Shown: positions 18,754 to 27,854, counted from the first letter of the stretch. The stretch is DNA of 59,106 nt from Bifidobacterium crudilactis (GCF_000738005.1 NZ_JHAL01000001.1:1-59106); one strand, 5' to 3'. Numbers and translations are program-made. Notes: generated from the letters alone by a model not told the origin.

Positions 18754-19322
18754 CGCCCCACGATTCTACGCACCGCCCGCTCCACCAGATCCGGGTCCGG
18801 ATCGTTGACACTGAGCAGACCATGAATGATCAGACCTTCGATAAGCGGGTCGAGCATCCGTACGGTATCGGCGTCGAAAAAGCGTCTCAGCGCCGTTCTG
18901 TTGCCGCACATCCACTGCTGCGTAATGTTTCTGAACCTTTCCTCGCGTGATGCCAGGGTATAGAGTTCGTGCGTGATTACCGATGCCTTATTCCCCTCCT
19001 CCTGGCCGGCGAGGATAAAAGTCACGATTACCGAGATGGCCACGTCAGGGGTCTCGCAGACTCGCAGACTCTCTGCGAAAGCGCCGCTGCCGTCTTGGGC
19101 GAACTGAGAGAACGCCTCGTACAGCAGGTCGTGCAGTTGTGCGAAGTAATAGGTGGTCAAGCCTAAAGGAACTCCGGCTTCGGCGGCGATTTTACGGTGT
19201 GTGGTCGCGGCGACGCCATATTCGGCTACGACCGTCAGACATGCCGAGATGATGAGTGCTCGCTTGGAGCGTTTGAACGCCCCTGATTTCCCGTCTTCAC
19301 GGGCTTGCGACTGCTCGGCCAT
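18750..19322 (-). CDS. TetR-family transcriptional regulator
   Basis: A 190-residue TetR protein. The recognition helix region is ATTHRKIAAEAGVPLGLTTYYF at about residues 40-61, the pattern typical of regulators that keep a Tyr-Tyr-Phe turn, and the ligand domain is helical. It is divergent from the DUF1349 gene, with the palindrome TGTACATACGTACA between them, and overlaps the downstream gene at 18753. It probably controls both sides. Confidence 0.87.
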   Translation of the reverse strand: MAEQSQAREDGKSGAFKRSKRALIISACLTVVAEYGVAATTHRKIAAEAGVPLGLTTYYFAQLHDLLYEAFSQFAQDGSGAFAESLRVCETPDVAISVIVTFILAGQEEGNKASVITHELYTLASREERFRNITQQWMCGNRTALRRFFDADTVRMLDPLIEGLIIHGLLSVNDPDPDLVERAVRRIVGR

Positions 19323-19367
19323 GGGACAACCACCTTACTGAAATCGCCGATATCGTTGCTATACTAT

Positions 19368-19381
19368 TGTACATACGTACA
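19368..19381. promoter_or_regulatory. TetR operator candidate TGTACATACGTACA
   Basis: This 14-base near-palindrome (TGTAC-N4-GTACA) directly follows a TATACT-like -10 at 19360-19365 for the rightward DUF1349 gene. A bound TetR dimer here would block that promoter. Confidence 0.6.
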
Positions 19382-19414
19382 GTTCCGGTTGAACTTCGAG
19401 AAGGAAGCCACAGC

Positions 19415-19999
19415 ATGCAACAGGCGATCACATGGAACAAAGGTCACTGGACTCACGACCCTGCACTGGTCGACATCAGTGATTCACGGATGCGCGTGAC
19501 CGCCCGTGAAGCTTCGGACGCCTGGCGCATCACATCCTATGGATTTATCCACGACTCCGAGCATGCACTCACCGCACCCTTCCAGATGGAATCCGCGATG
19601 GAGGTCACCTTCAGAGCCGACATGTCCCAACAGTTCGACCAGGCGGGTTTGTTTATCCGTGCCGATGAATCACACTGGGTCAAAGCCGGTCTGGAACAGT
19701 CAGACGGCGTGCTGCAGTTAGGAGCGGTGGTCACCTACGGCACATCGGATTGGTCGGTTTCACCCACACCGGAATGGAACCATCGCATCATCACCATCCG
19801 TGCAAGTTGGTCGAATGACGCCATCACGCTCCGCGCAAAGGCCGACGACGAAGACTTCCGTCTGGTCAGAGTGCTCCCCTTCGAAAAAAGCGCACATGTT
19901 GAGGCCGGCCCCTACATTTGCGCACCAAGCCGAGCGGGCTTCTCCATCGACTTCCTATCCTGGCAGACAGCCGAAGCCGACACCGCGCTTCACGGATAG
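19415..19999 (+). CDS. DUF1349 domain protein
   Basis: A 194-residue beta-sandwich protein of the DUF1349 (YgzA-like) family. The run DQAGLFIRADESHWVKAGLE is the family hallmark, followed by DWSVSPTPEWNHR. Members resemble carbohydrate-binding lectin-like folds, but no enzyme activity is established. The ATG at 19415 has AGAAGGAAG upstream. It is divergent from the TetR gene and lies just before the PTS operon, with about 180 bases to its leader. Confidence 0.85.
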   Translation: MQQAITWNKGHWTHDPALVDISDSRMRVTAREASDAWRITSYGFIHDSEHALTAPFQMESAMEVTFRADMSQQFDQAGLFIRADESHWVKAGLEQSDGVLQLGAVVTYGTSDWSVSPTPEWNHRIITIRASWSNDAITLRAKADDEDFRLVRVLPFEKSAHVEAGPYICAPSRAGFSIDFLSWQTAEADTALHG

Positions 20000-20177
20000 C
20001 TTTCCGCAGACCGTGCGCCACGGACTCCCCGATGCCCATATCGAGATGGCATAGCATTCTCTCCGGCCCGAGCACTTGTCTTTCAGACCGCAACATGTCG
20101 CGGCGTTGAACACGCCCACAACGGTGTTGCGCCTGGCGGCGTTCGGTGATACCGTTACCAGCAATCGCGGTACAGCA

Positions 20178-20209
20178 GGGTTGCTACTCAGTGAAATGAG
20201 GCAAGACCT
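20178..20209 (+). promoter_or_regulatory. Ribonucleic antiterminator (RAT) site for LicT/BglG
   Basis: The leader of the PTS gene reads GGGTTGCTACTC at 20178-20189 and GAGGCAAGACCT at 20198-20209 around a short AGTGAAAT loop. This matches the LicT/BglG RAT pattern (GGATTGTTACTG ... GCAGGCAAAACCT) in order, spacing and paired ends. Its 3' end overlaps the first arm of the terminator at 20203-20246, as it must for mutually exclusive folding. The antiterminator encoded at 22458-23321 is the obvious ligand. Confidence 0.85.
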
Positions 20210-20246
20210 GGGACAGGGTATATCTGTCCCAGGTCTTTTTTTGTTT
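20203..20246 (+). terminator. Conditional intrinsic terminator in the PTS leader
   Basis: AGACCTGGGACAG (20204-20216) pairs perfectly with CTGTCCCAGGTCT (20224-20236) and is followed by a T-rich run TTTTTTTGTTTT. It stands 34 bases before the EII start and overlaps the RAT, so transcription should pass only when the antiterminator stabilises the RAT hairpin. Confidence 0.9.
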
Positions 20247-20279
20247 TCATCGCGGTGTGTATCTGTGAAGAAGGAGACA

Positions 20280-22406
20280 ATGATGTCAAATACACAACAG
20301 TCTGCCGAGAGCATCATCTCCGGCGTCGGAGGCTCGGCCAATGTGCGCAGTATGACGCATTGCGCCACACGGCTACGATTCGAGCTCCGGGACAACAGCA
20401 AGGCCGACCAGCAGGCATTGGAAGCCATACCCGAGGTGCTTGGAGCGCTTGCGCAAAGCGGCAATCGCTATCAGGTGGTCATCGGCGGCGGCGTCGAAAC
20501 GATGTACAACGCCATCGTCGCACTGCCCAGCATGGCCAATGTCGCTCATGGCGAGGAGTCGGAGGATGACGGCACATCCGGCACCTCCGATGCGGATGTC
20601 AAAGCGGCGGCAAGAAGCAAAGCTCGCGGAAAAATCGCCTGGCTGGATTCGTTCTTCGAATATCTTTCGGACTCTTTCCGCCCGATTCTCGGCGTTCTTC
20701 TCGGCGCTTCCCTAATCATCGCCTTCGCATCCGTGATGGACGCGCTTGGCATCGTGGATTTCCGCTCTCCCACAAAACCCGCGGGATGGGTGCTCATCGA
20801 CGCGATGTGGCGAGGAGTGTTCTACTTCCTGCCGATCATGATCGCCTACAATGCCGCCAAAAAGCTGAAGGTTGATCCATGGCTCGGTGCAACGGTTATG
20901 GCCGCTCTGATGACGCCGAATTTCATGAGTCTTTCGGATATCAAGACATTCCCGAACGAAACACTCTGCGTCGTCAACCATACGTTGAACACCAGTTCCT
21001 GCACCACCAAGATCTTCGGCCTCACCATGCAGCTGAATGACTATGGCGGCAACGTGTTCGTGCCTCTGATGATGGTTGCCGTGCTCGCTCTGGTCTATCA
21101 CGGCTTCAAGAAAGTCATCCCCAGTAGCGTTCAGATGGTATTCCTGCCCTTCCTGTCGATGATTATCGTCATCCCGCTCACCGCATTCCTCATCGGCCCG
21201 CTGGGCGTCTGGCTCGGCAACGGCATCGGCGCAGGTCTGGCATGGCTGAATACCACGGCTCCGTTCATCTTCGCCATTCTGATTCCCATGATCTATCCCT
21301 TCCTCGTCCCGCTGGGCCTGCATTGGCCTCTGAACGCCCTGATGCTGGTCAACATCCAAACTCTCGGCTACGACTTCATCCAGGGCCCCATGGGCGCGTG
21401 GAACTTCGCCTGCTTCGGCGCAACCGCAGGTGTGCTCTTCATCGCTTGGCGCAACAAGGACAAGGTCATGAAGCAAACCGCGACCGGCGCTTTGGTTGCG
21501 GGTCTGTTCGGAGGCGTTTCCGAACCATCTCTCTACGGCATCCATCTGCGTTTCAAGAGAATCTACCCGCGTATGCTCGTAGGCTGCTTCGCCGGTGGCC
21601 TTACGCTCGCCATTCTGAGCCTGCCTTACGGCGGCGTCCGAACCGGGGCATTCGCATTCACCTCGCTGCTGACCATCCCGGTGTTCAGCCCCATGTGGGT
21701 CTACGCGATTTCAGTGGCCGTTGCATTCGTAGTGGCCATGGTCCTCATCATCATCAGCGACTATCGCACTCCCGAGCAAAAGGCAGAGGCAGCAGCGGCT
21801 CTCGCGAAGGCCGAAGGGCAGGTCTCCGCAACGGTTTCGGCACAGGAACCGATTAGCGCACCGGCACCTCTCGGCCAGCAGACAAGCACTCTGCTTGCGG
21901 ATGCCCCAGGAGATCTGGCCTCATCATCCGGCTCTCCGACGGCAGCGGCACCTGTTTCCGTGGTCCACGCTCCGATCGCAGGGCGCGTGATCACTCTCGA
22001 CGAGACCGGTGACCCGGTATTCGCCACAAAAGCCTTGGGCGAAGGCGTCGGCATCGTTCCTGAAGGCTCCTCGGTGGTATCCCCGGTTTCGGGAACACTG
22101 CTCAGCGTAGCCAAGACCGGTCACGCCTTCGGCATCAAAACGGATGACGGCGTGGAGGTTCTGGTGCACATCGGCATCGATACGGTCAAGATGAAGGGAG
22201 AGGGCTTCACCGTCGCCGTGACCAAGGGCAGCCGAGTCACCGAGGGCGACGTGCTCGCCACCGTTGACTTCGATGCGGTTCGCGCAGCAGGCTACAGCAC
22301 GACGACCATCGTCACCGTCACCAACACGCTGCGCTTGCATGCCGTTGAACCGATAACGGATGTTACCGTGGAGATAGGCGATCCCATCATTGCAGTGGAG
22401 CATTGA
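20280..22406 (+). CDS. PTS system EIIBCA, beta-glucoside/glucose type
   Basis: A 708-residue sugar permease with three fused domains. EIIB is N-terminal, with the phosphorylated Cys in MTHCATRLRFEL near residue 28. The membrane EIIC spans roughly 120-500, with about ten helices and conserved loops such as VSEPSLYGIHLR. A Pro/Ala/Ser linker leads to EIIA at about 560-708, with active-site context EVLVHIGIDTVKMKGEGF. B-C-A order is that of beta-glucoside permeases, yet a similar antiterminator-linked EII in Bifidobacterium longum transports glucose, so the sugar is uncertain. AAGGAGACA precedes the ATG at 20280. No phospho-glycosidase gene is adjacent, which favours a sugar needing none, or a remote enzyme. 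Confidence 0.9.
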   Translation: MMSNTQQSAESIISGVGGSANVRSMTHCATRLRFELRDNSKADQQALEAIPEVLGALAQSGNRYQVVIGGGVETMYNAIVALPSMANVAHGEESEDDGTSGTSDADVKAAARSKARGKIAWLDSFFEYLSDSFRPILGVLLGASLIIAFASVMDALGIVDFRSPTKPAGWVLIDAMWRGVFYFLPIMIAYNAAKKLKVDPWLGATVMAALMTPNFMSLSDIKTFPNETLCVVNHTLNTSSCTTKIFGLTMQLNDYGGNVFVPLMMVAVLALVYHGFKKVIPSSVQMVFLPFLSMIIVIPLTAFLIGPLGVWLGNGIGAGLAWLNTTAPFIFAILIPMIYPFLVPLGLHWPLNALMLVNIQTLGYDFIQGPMGAWNFACFGATAGVLFIAWRNKDKVMKQTATGALVAGLFGGVSEPSLYGIHLRFKRIYPRMLVGCFAGGLTLAILSLPYGGVRTGAFAFTSLLTIPVFSPMWVYAISVAVAFVVAMVLIIISDYRTPEQKAEAAAALAKAEGQVSATVSAQEPISAPAPLGQQTSTLLADAPGDLASSSGSPTAAAPVSVVHAPIAGRVITLDETGDPVFATKALGEGVGIVPEGSSVVSPVSGTLLSVAKTGHAFGIKTDDGVEVLVHIGIDTVKMKGEGFTVAVTKGSRVTEGDVLATVDFDAVRAAGYSTTTIVTVTNTLRLHAVEPITDVTVEIGDPIIAVEH

Positions 22407-22457
22407 GACAAGGGATTGACGGTGTGCGCATGGGCTTCGTTTTGAAGGGAGGTCGTC

Positions 22458-23321
22458 ATGGAGATTCTTCGAGTATTCAACAATAATGTGGTGTTGGCGA
22501 AGGACGATCATGCCGATGAGGTTATTCTCACAGGCCGAGGTCTCGGCTTTCAGACGAAGCCCGGCGCACACGTCGATCCGACGAAAGTCGTCAGAAAATT
22601 CATTCCCTCCGATGGCCGCGATCCTGATCATATGGCCGAAATGCTCTCGTGCATATCGCCGGATATCATCCAGCTCGTAACCGACGCCATGCAGGCCTCC
22701 GGATTGAAAGATCTGTCACAGAACAAACCGATGCTGGTTATGGCACTCTCGGATCACGTCGGCTTCGCGCTGCAGCGCATCAAGAAGGGAATAGCGGTCG
22801 AGTACCCGCTTCAGGCGGAAGTGGAGCATCTGTACCCCGAAGAATATGCCAAGGCAAACGAGCTGTTGCATGCCTTGAATACCAAACTCAACGACGTACT
22901 GCCGAAGGCGGAGGCCATCGCCTTCGCCCTGCATCTGGTGAACGCCGGTTTCTCATCCGGCGATCTGACCTACACGTACACGATGACCGGCATCATTCAA
23001 CAGATGTTGGCGGTTGTGGAAAGCAGTTGCAACGTCACACTTGATTCGAGCTCCATCAATGTCGGTCGATTCATCACGCATCTGCGCTATCTCTTTGTGC
23101 GTATACACCAGCACAAGCAGCTCGAAGGCGATGAACGCTCCCCCATCGCCACCGCGATCATGCAAAGCTATCCAGAGGCGATGGATTGCGCGCAGAAACT
23201 CGCGACCATCGTCGAACTTCGTTTCGACGTGAATCTCACCGATGACGAAATCGCCTACCTTGCCTTGCATGTATACCGCGTGGCCCAACAGCCCAAGGTC
23301 GGCAGCAAGAACAGGCAATAA
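22458..23321 (+). CDS. BglG/LicT-family transcription antiterminator
   Basis: A 287-residue regulator. The N-terminal CAT RNA-binding domain (residues 1-55; VFNNNVVLAKDD, GRGLGFQTKPG) is followed by PRD1 (about 65-170; LSDHVGFALQRIKKG) and PRD2 (about 175-285; LRYLFVRIHQHKQL, AYLALHVYRV). The conserved His residues in the PRDs are the sites of PTS phosphorylation that set its activity. GGGAGGTCGTC precedes the ATG. It acts on the RAT/terminator at 20178-20246, so the operon is induced when the EII sugar is present. Confidence 0.92.
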   Translation: MEILRVFNNNVVLAKDDHADEVILTGRGLGFQTKPGAHVDPTKVVRKFIPSDGRDPDHMAEMLSCISPDIIQLVTDAMQASGLKDLSQNKPMLVMALSDHVGFALQRIKKGIAVEYPLQAEVEHLYPEEYAKANELLHALNTKLNDVLPKAEAIAFALHLVNAGFSSGDLTYTYTMTGIIQQMLAVVESSCNVTLDSSSINVGRFITHLRYLFVRIHQHKQLEGDERSPIATAIMQSYPEAMDCAQKLATIVELRFDVNLTDDEIAYLALHVYRVAQQPKVGSKNRQ

Positions 23322-23453
23322 CCAAACTTAGGGGCTGCCGCATGCGAAGCCCCTTGATCTGGGTCCTGACTTAAGTACCCACCGTCCTGCAGACGACGGC
23401 GGCATTGATTCTTCCGTAGTGACTGCTACTGGATTGTTTAGAAAGGAATTCTC

Positions 23454-23720
23454 ATGATTTCAAAAACCGTCACCGTAGGTGCAGCATCAGGTCTTCATGC
23501 TCGCCCGGCAGCTCGCTTCTCACAGGCAGTGGCAGACTCAGGCGTAGATGTGGACATCACGTTTCACGATGAGACCGTCGATGCCTCCAGCGTGCTGGAA
23601 TTGATGACGCTCGGCGTCGGCAACGGCGATGAGGTGACGCTCAGCACTGCGAATGATGCCGACGCGTCGACCCTGGATGAGCTTGTGGCTTTGCTGGCCA
23701 GTGATCTCGATGCTGAGTGA
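23454..23720 (+). CDS. ptsH: Phosphocarrier protein HPr
   Basis: An 88-residue HPr. The active-site His is in SGLHARPAARFSQ near residue 15, and the regulatory-Ser region reads ASSVLELMTLG near residue 46. AAAGGAATTCTC precedes the ATG. It overlaps the EI start and sits downstream of the antiterminator gene, so general PTS proteins are co-encoded with a sugar-specific EII. It passes phosphate from EI to the EIIA domain at 20280-22406. Confidence 0.92.
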   Translation: MISKTVTVGAASGLHARPAARFSQAVADSGVDVDITFHDETVDASSVLELMTLGVGNGDEVTLSTANDADASTLDELVALLASDLDAE

Positions 23721-25417
23721 AACACTTCTCAAAACCACCGCGCACACACTTCACGGCATCGGCGTAAGCGCCGGGGCGGTCCACGGTCCGGTGGCTGTCG
23801 TGTCCACCGCCATCGGCGTGGACGGCAATGAAGCGCCGTCACATGACGCGGAGGCCGACAGCGCCACGGTCAAGGCCGCGATGACCCATGTCGCGGAACA
23901 GCTCAAGGAACGCGCGGATCGCAGCGTCGGGGAACTCGAAGGACGTACTCACCGCCACCGCACAGCTCGCCTCCGACCGCGGGCTGCTGAAAACCGTGAC
24001 CAAACATCTTCAGAACGCCGAAGGCATCACCGCATCCGTGCACAACGCCGTGGGTGAATACGCGGGCAAACTGCAGAAGATCGGCGGATATATGGCCGAA
24101 CGCGTCACCGATCTGTATGACGTGCGCGACCGGGTCATCTGCGAGCTGCGAGGCGAGGCTGCGCCCGGCGTCCCGGAACTGAAGGAGCCGAGCATCCTCG
24201 TGGCCCGCGATCTGGCACCTGCGGAGACCGCCACCTTGGATCCGAAGATCGTGCTGGGCATCATCACCGAGGAGGGCGGGCCCACAAGTCATACGGCGAT
24301 TCTGGCCGCGCAGTTGGGCATCCCCGCGGCGGTGAAGGTATCGGGAATCGTCGAGGCCGCGCACGAAGCCTCCGAGCTCGCGTTGGACGGCGGCGCGGGA
24401 ACGGTGCTGGTCGACCCTTCGGCAGCCGAAATCGACGAACTCAGCGAACGTTCCGCCCGCAGGACGGCATTGCTCTCAGGTTCCCAGGGTCCGGGTCTGA
24501 CGAAGGACGGCAGGCCTATCGCCTTGCTGGCCAACATCGGCAGCGCCGCGGACGCCTCCAAGGCGGCGGCAATCGACCTTGAGGGGTCGGGGCTTTTCCG
24601 CACCGAGTTCATGTTCCTCGACAGACAGGACGCTCCGAGCGTCGAGGAACAGACGGATACCTATACCCGCGTGCTGCAGGCCTTCGGTGACCGTCGGGTC
24701 GTGGTGCGCACTCTGGATGCCGGCGCGGACAAGCCTCTGGCGTTCACGCAGATGCCCGAGGAGGAGAACCCCGCACTCGGCATCCGAGGCCTGCGTCTGG
24801 GCATGCGCAAGCAGGAGCTGCTGGATACGCAGCTGGAAGCGCTCTCCCGGGCGTACCAGGCGACCCATGGCAACGTGTGGGTGATGGCGCCGATGGTGGC
24901 GGATGTCGACGAGGCGCGCTGGTTCGCACAGAAGGTCCGCGCGCTCGGACTACCCAAGGTCGGCGTGATGATCGAAGTACCGGGAGCTGCCCTGCGTGCT
25001 TCCCGCGTGCTGCGTGAAGTGGATTTCGCCTCCATCGGCACGAACGACCTTGCGCAATACACGATGGCCGCGGACAGGCTCAACGGCGACCTTGCCGGAC
25101 TGCTCAGCCCATGGCAGCCAGCGGTTCTGGAGATGATATCCTTTGCCTGCAAAGGCGGAGCCGCCACACACAGCCATATCGGCGTATGCGGAGAAGCCGG
25201 CGGAGACCCGCTGCTGGCATTGGTGTTGGCGGGCCTCGGCGTCACCTCGCTGTCGATGGCGCCCAAGAAGGTCGCCGCCGTCAGGGCCTCGCTAGCGATG
25301 CATGATTTCTCGCGTTGTCAGGACATGGCGCAGGCGGCGCTGGACTCCTCCAACGCCACCGAAGCCAAAAGCGCGGTACTGGCCCTGGCCGACCCGGCGG
25401 TGAAGGATCTGCTGTAA
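23710..25417 (+). CDS. ptsI: PTS enzyme I, frameshifted near residue 75
   Basis: Phosphoenolpyruvate-protein phosphotransferase. The N-terminal part (from MLSETLLKTTAHTLHGIGVS, ATG at 23710) runs to GELEGRTH in one frame. Everything from KDVLTATAQLASDRG onward is in the next frame, so one base too many lies within about 23926-23943. Removing one G in GAAGGAC gives the expected GELEDVLTATAQLA and a normal length of about 568 residues. The active His is in GGPTSHTAILAAQLG, the PEP-binding signature is IGTNDLAQYTMAADR, and the reactive Cys is in VCGEAGGDP. If the lesion is real, the only EI in view would be truncated near residue 140. Confidence 0.85.
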
Positions 25418-25441
25418 GCACTACAGCTTCGACATTGTCGG

Positions 25442-25475
25442 GGTTCGCATCAGGCAACATACGGAGATGCGAACC
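25442..25475. terminator. Hairpin between the convergent PTS operon and AraC gene
   Basis: GGTTCGCATC (25442-25451) pairs perfectly with GATGCGAACC (25466-25475) over a 14-base loop. It lies 24 bases after the ptsI stop and before the convergent AraC gene, so it could serve both directions. No long T-run follows. Confidence 0.45.
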
Positions 25476-25579
25476 TCGACCCCATCCTCTCGGATACTGT
25501 CTGTTGCCACTGACGGCGATATGATTCGCACGCCATGCCGGAGCGCCTTCCAGAGCAGCGGCGACGCGAGAGTTGATTC

Positions 25580-26467
25580 CTAATGTTGGAACAAGGCTCT
25601 CAGGAAATCGATATCTATCTCCAGATCATTGTTGATGGTTGACCGGAGTTGGCGATAGCGCAGAGGCGTCGCGTCTTGTGATTCCTTGAATTTTCTGGAG
25701 AACACTTCGGCGCTTCCATACCCGCAGCGTTTCGCTATCTCGGCTATGCTCATCTCGGTCATACTCAGAAAATCACATGCTTTGGCGATGCGTATATGGT
25801 CGATGTACTCTTTCATGGTCATATCGTTTGCCGCGTGAAATTCTCGCGACAGATAGCTTCTGTCGATATGCAAATATTCCGCAACGCCCGTCGCGGTGAT
25901 GCCTTCCCCATAATGTTCATCGATATATTGCATGGCCTTGGTGATAGTTTCGCCTAAATGCCGCGTCGAACGATTGGGGTTCAGAGACACACGATTGGAT
26001 GCGAGTCTGAATAGCAGTTCAAAGGTAATCGCATTGAGCTTGAGCTCACTGCGCACGGACCCATCGGTGTACGAGAAGCATTCGGTGAGTAGATTCAGGA
26101 ACGGCAACGCCGCAGTGACCCTAAAGGCATGTTTGCCAGGCGTGTAGCCGATGGCCGAGAGATACTCATCAGGGTTGTCGGCCGTGAATCCCAACCAGCA
26201 GTAGGTCCAGGGATCTTCTGCCGAAGCACTGTATTCCGCTGATTCATCGGGCTGGATCACAAAGCAATCGTTCTTCTCCAGTGAATACACGGTATCGTCT
26301 ATTCGCAGCGTTCCTCTGCCATTGAGAACGATATGGATGATGTATGCGTTGCGTAGCGCCGGGCCGAAGGAATGATTCGGCCTGGTCTGGGATACTCCGC
26401 AAAATGCGAAAGCCACACCACTGTGCTTATGCGGAGCACGCAGAATGTAATAGAGCGAGTTCTCCAT
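25580..26467 (-). CDS. AraC-family regulator with cupin-type sensor domain
   Basis: A 295-residue AraC/XylS protein. The N-terminal cupin region (HIVLNGRGTLRIDDTVYSL, CFVIQPDESAEYS) binds a sugar signal. Two helix-turn-helix motifs lie at about 205-290 (GVAEYLHIDRSYLSREFHAA; IAEIAKRCGYGSAEVFSRKF). The ATG at 26467 follows AAGGACGTACTT. It is the third gene of the alpha-galactosidase/MFS unit and presumably activates it; the direct repeats at 30380-30411 are a candidate target. The frame is open to 26581, but that part has no start support. Confidence 0.87.
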   Translation of the reverse strand: MENSLYYILRAPHKHSGVAFAFCGVSQTRPNHSFGPALRNAYIIHIVLNGRGTLRIDDTVYSLEKNDCFVIQPDESAEYSASAEDPWTYCWLGFTADNPDEYLSAIGYTPGKHAFRVTAALPFLNLLTECFSYTDGSVRSELKLNAITFELLFRLASNRVSLNPNRSTRHLGETITKAMQYIDEHYGEGITATGVAEYLHIDRSYLSREFHAANDMTMKEYIDHIRIAKACDFLSMTEMSIAEIAKRCGYGSAEVFSRKFKESQDATPLRYRQLRSTINNDLEIDIDFLRALFQH

Positions 26468-26515
26468 AAGTACGTCCTTCGAGTCGTATCGCCGATTGTA
26501 CCTTCTACTCACGCA

Positions 26516-26554
26516 TCCGCCTGCGTTTGGCCAAATCGGCGCGACGCAGGCGGA
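26516..26554 (-). repeat. Nested palindrome between MFS and AraC genes
   Basis: TCCGCCTGCGT (26516-26526) and ACGCAGGCGGA (26544-26554) pair perfectly across 17 bases. The loop side contains the palindrome TTTGGCCAAA (26525-26534). It could be a terminator after the MFS gene or a regulator site for the AraC gene. No T-run is present. Confidence 0.5.
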
Positions 26555-26628
26555 CAACATCCAATGCTTGAATAGGACCATGGGTATGTGCAGTTCACTG
26601 CTGCACAGGCATGGTGACCGTGCGCGTC

Positions 26629-27819
26629 TTAGTTGCTTGCCGACACATCCGGCTTCTTGCGTCCTCGCAAGTCACTGACCAATACGCCAAGGAAGATAAT
26701 CACGAAGATTGCGGACAACACCGGGAACGGAATCGTCAGCGAATCCGACCCCGTGACTGCTTGGACAGCACTCATGAACAGAGGGGCCGCAAAATTGCCG
26801 ATGTTGCATCCCACGAAAATCAGCGAGGTAGCCAGCGTGCTGGTGCGAGGACCCGTTATGTCTCCCAAGGTGTTGAAAATATACGGGAAGCACCAGGATC
26901 CCGGAATGCCCGACAGAATCAGACCTGCCATGGCAAGAGGGAAGTTATTCGCGGCCAACCCCATCAACAGATCGGAAAGCGCGAAGATGGCGATACCCAG
27001 ATACAGCAGTTTCTTGCCCATAAGTTTGTTCATCATGCCGAACACGAAGCCTGCGACGATACCGAGGATGGGCATAAGCGACAGCAGGTAACTCGAATTG
27101 AAGTTGTCTCCTCGAATGCTGGCTGCGATGGACGGGAAGCGCACGCTCATGGCCAGCGAGTTCAGCACCAGGATAATGGCGAATCCAACAAGAACATACA
27201 CAAAGGGGTTCATACGTTCTTTGGCCTGCTCCGCACCCTTTGTCGGGTCGTCCTGCGGACGGGTGCTGGTCTCCGGAACGGTGATCCAGAAGAAGACCAT
27301 CAGCGGGAATGCCAGGAAGTAGATGGCGAAGCTCCAGTGCCATCCAAGCGTCAGCAGCAGGCCTGCGATGAAGGTCAGCACGGACTGTCCGATGCTCTCC
27401 ATGGAATTTCTGAATCCCAGCATCGTTGCACGAGTATCGCCGGAATACAAGGCATTGATCAGGCTGACTGCAAGAGAGTTGTACACACCAAGTCCAGCTC
27501 CAAGAATCAAACGACTGGCGAAAATAATGGGGTACGACGCGGTGAACATAGGAATCACGCCACCGATGCCGGCGAGCAGCAAGCCCAGGCAGATGGTTTT
27601 CTTCATACCTAGTCCACGTTCAATCAAACTTGACAGGAAGATGAAGATAATCACCATAAAGCTTGGAACCGTGGACAGCAGCTCATTTTGCGCGTTGGTG
27701 ACGTCAAGTGCGTTACGCATCAAAGGCAGCGCGCCATTGATCGCCGGAGCACTGGTCAGGAGCAGCGAGATGCACAGCACCGCCGACTTGACCACCAGAC
27801 TGTTGGATTTGGCTTTCAT
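26629..27819 (-). CDS. MFS transporter, probably for galactosides
   Basis: A 396-residue major-facilitator protein with about twelve helices. The N-terminal half includes the A-motif-like loop ERGLGMKKTICLGLLLAGIG, and the cytoplasmic middle loop is charged (PETSTRPQDDPTKGAEQAKE). Its position directly after the alpha-galactosidase and before the AraC regulator makes an alpha-galactoside such as melibiose or raffinose the likely cargo, or export of the product. TAAGGAGAAACA precedes the ATG. In sequence it is nearer to the sugar/drug type of MFS than to the GPH cation symporters, so direction is not certain. Confidence 0.8.
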   Translation of the reverse strand: MKAKSNSLVVKSAVLCISLLLTSAPAINGALPLMRNALDVTNAQNELLSTVPSFMVIIFIFLSSLIERGLGMKKTICLGLLLAGIGGVIPMFTASYPIIFASRLILGAGLGVYNSLAVSLINALYSGDTRATMLGFRNSMESIGQSVLTFIAGLLLTLGWHWSFAIYFLAFPLMVFFWITVPETSTRPQDDPTKGAEQAKERMNPFVYVLVGFAIILVLNSLAMSVRFPSIAASIRGDNFNSSYLLSLMPILGIVAGFVFGMMNKLMGKKLLYLGIAIFALSDLLMGLAANNFPLAMAGLILSGIPGSWCFPYIFNTLGDITGPRTSTLATSLIFVGCNIGNFAAPLFMSAVQAVTGSDSLTIPFPVLSAIFVIIFLGVLVSDLRGRKKPDVSASN

Positions 27820-27837
27820 TGTTTCTCCTTACCTATA

Positions 27838-27854
27838 TGCACAGTGAATGTGCA
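27838..27854 (-). repeat. Short hairpin TGCACA-N5-TGTGCA
   Basis: A perfect 6-base inverted repeat, TGCACAGTGAATGTGCA, lies in the 94-base gap between the alpha-galactosidase stop and the MFS start. It could weaken transcription into the transporter gene or bind a regulator. Confidence 0.35.

Noticed and set aside
26611..27612. Long plus-strand frame opposite the MFS gene
   Set aside because: Low-complexity shadow of the transporter gene; no family and no start signal.
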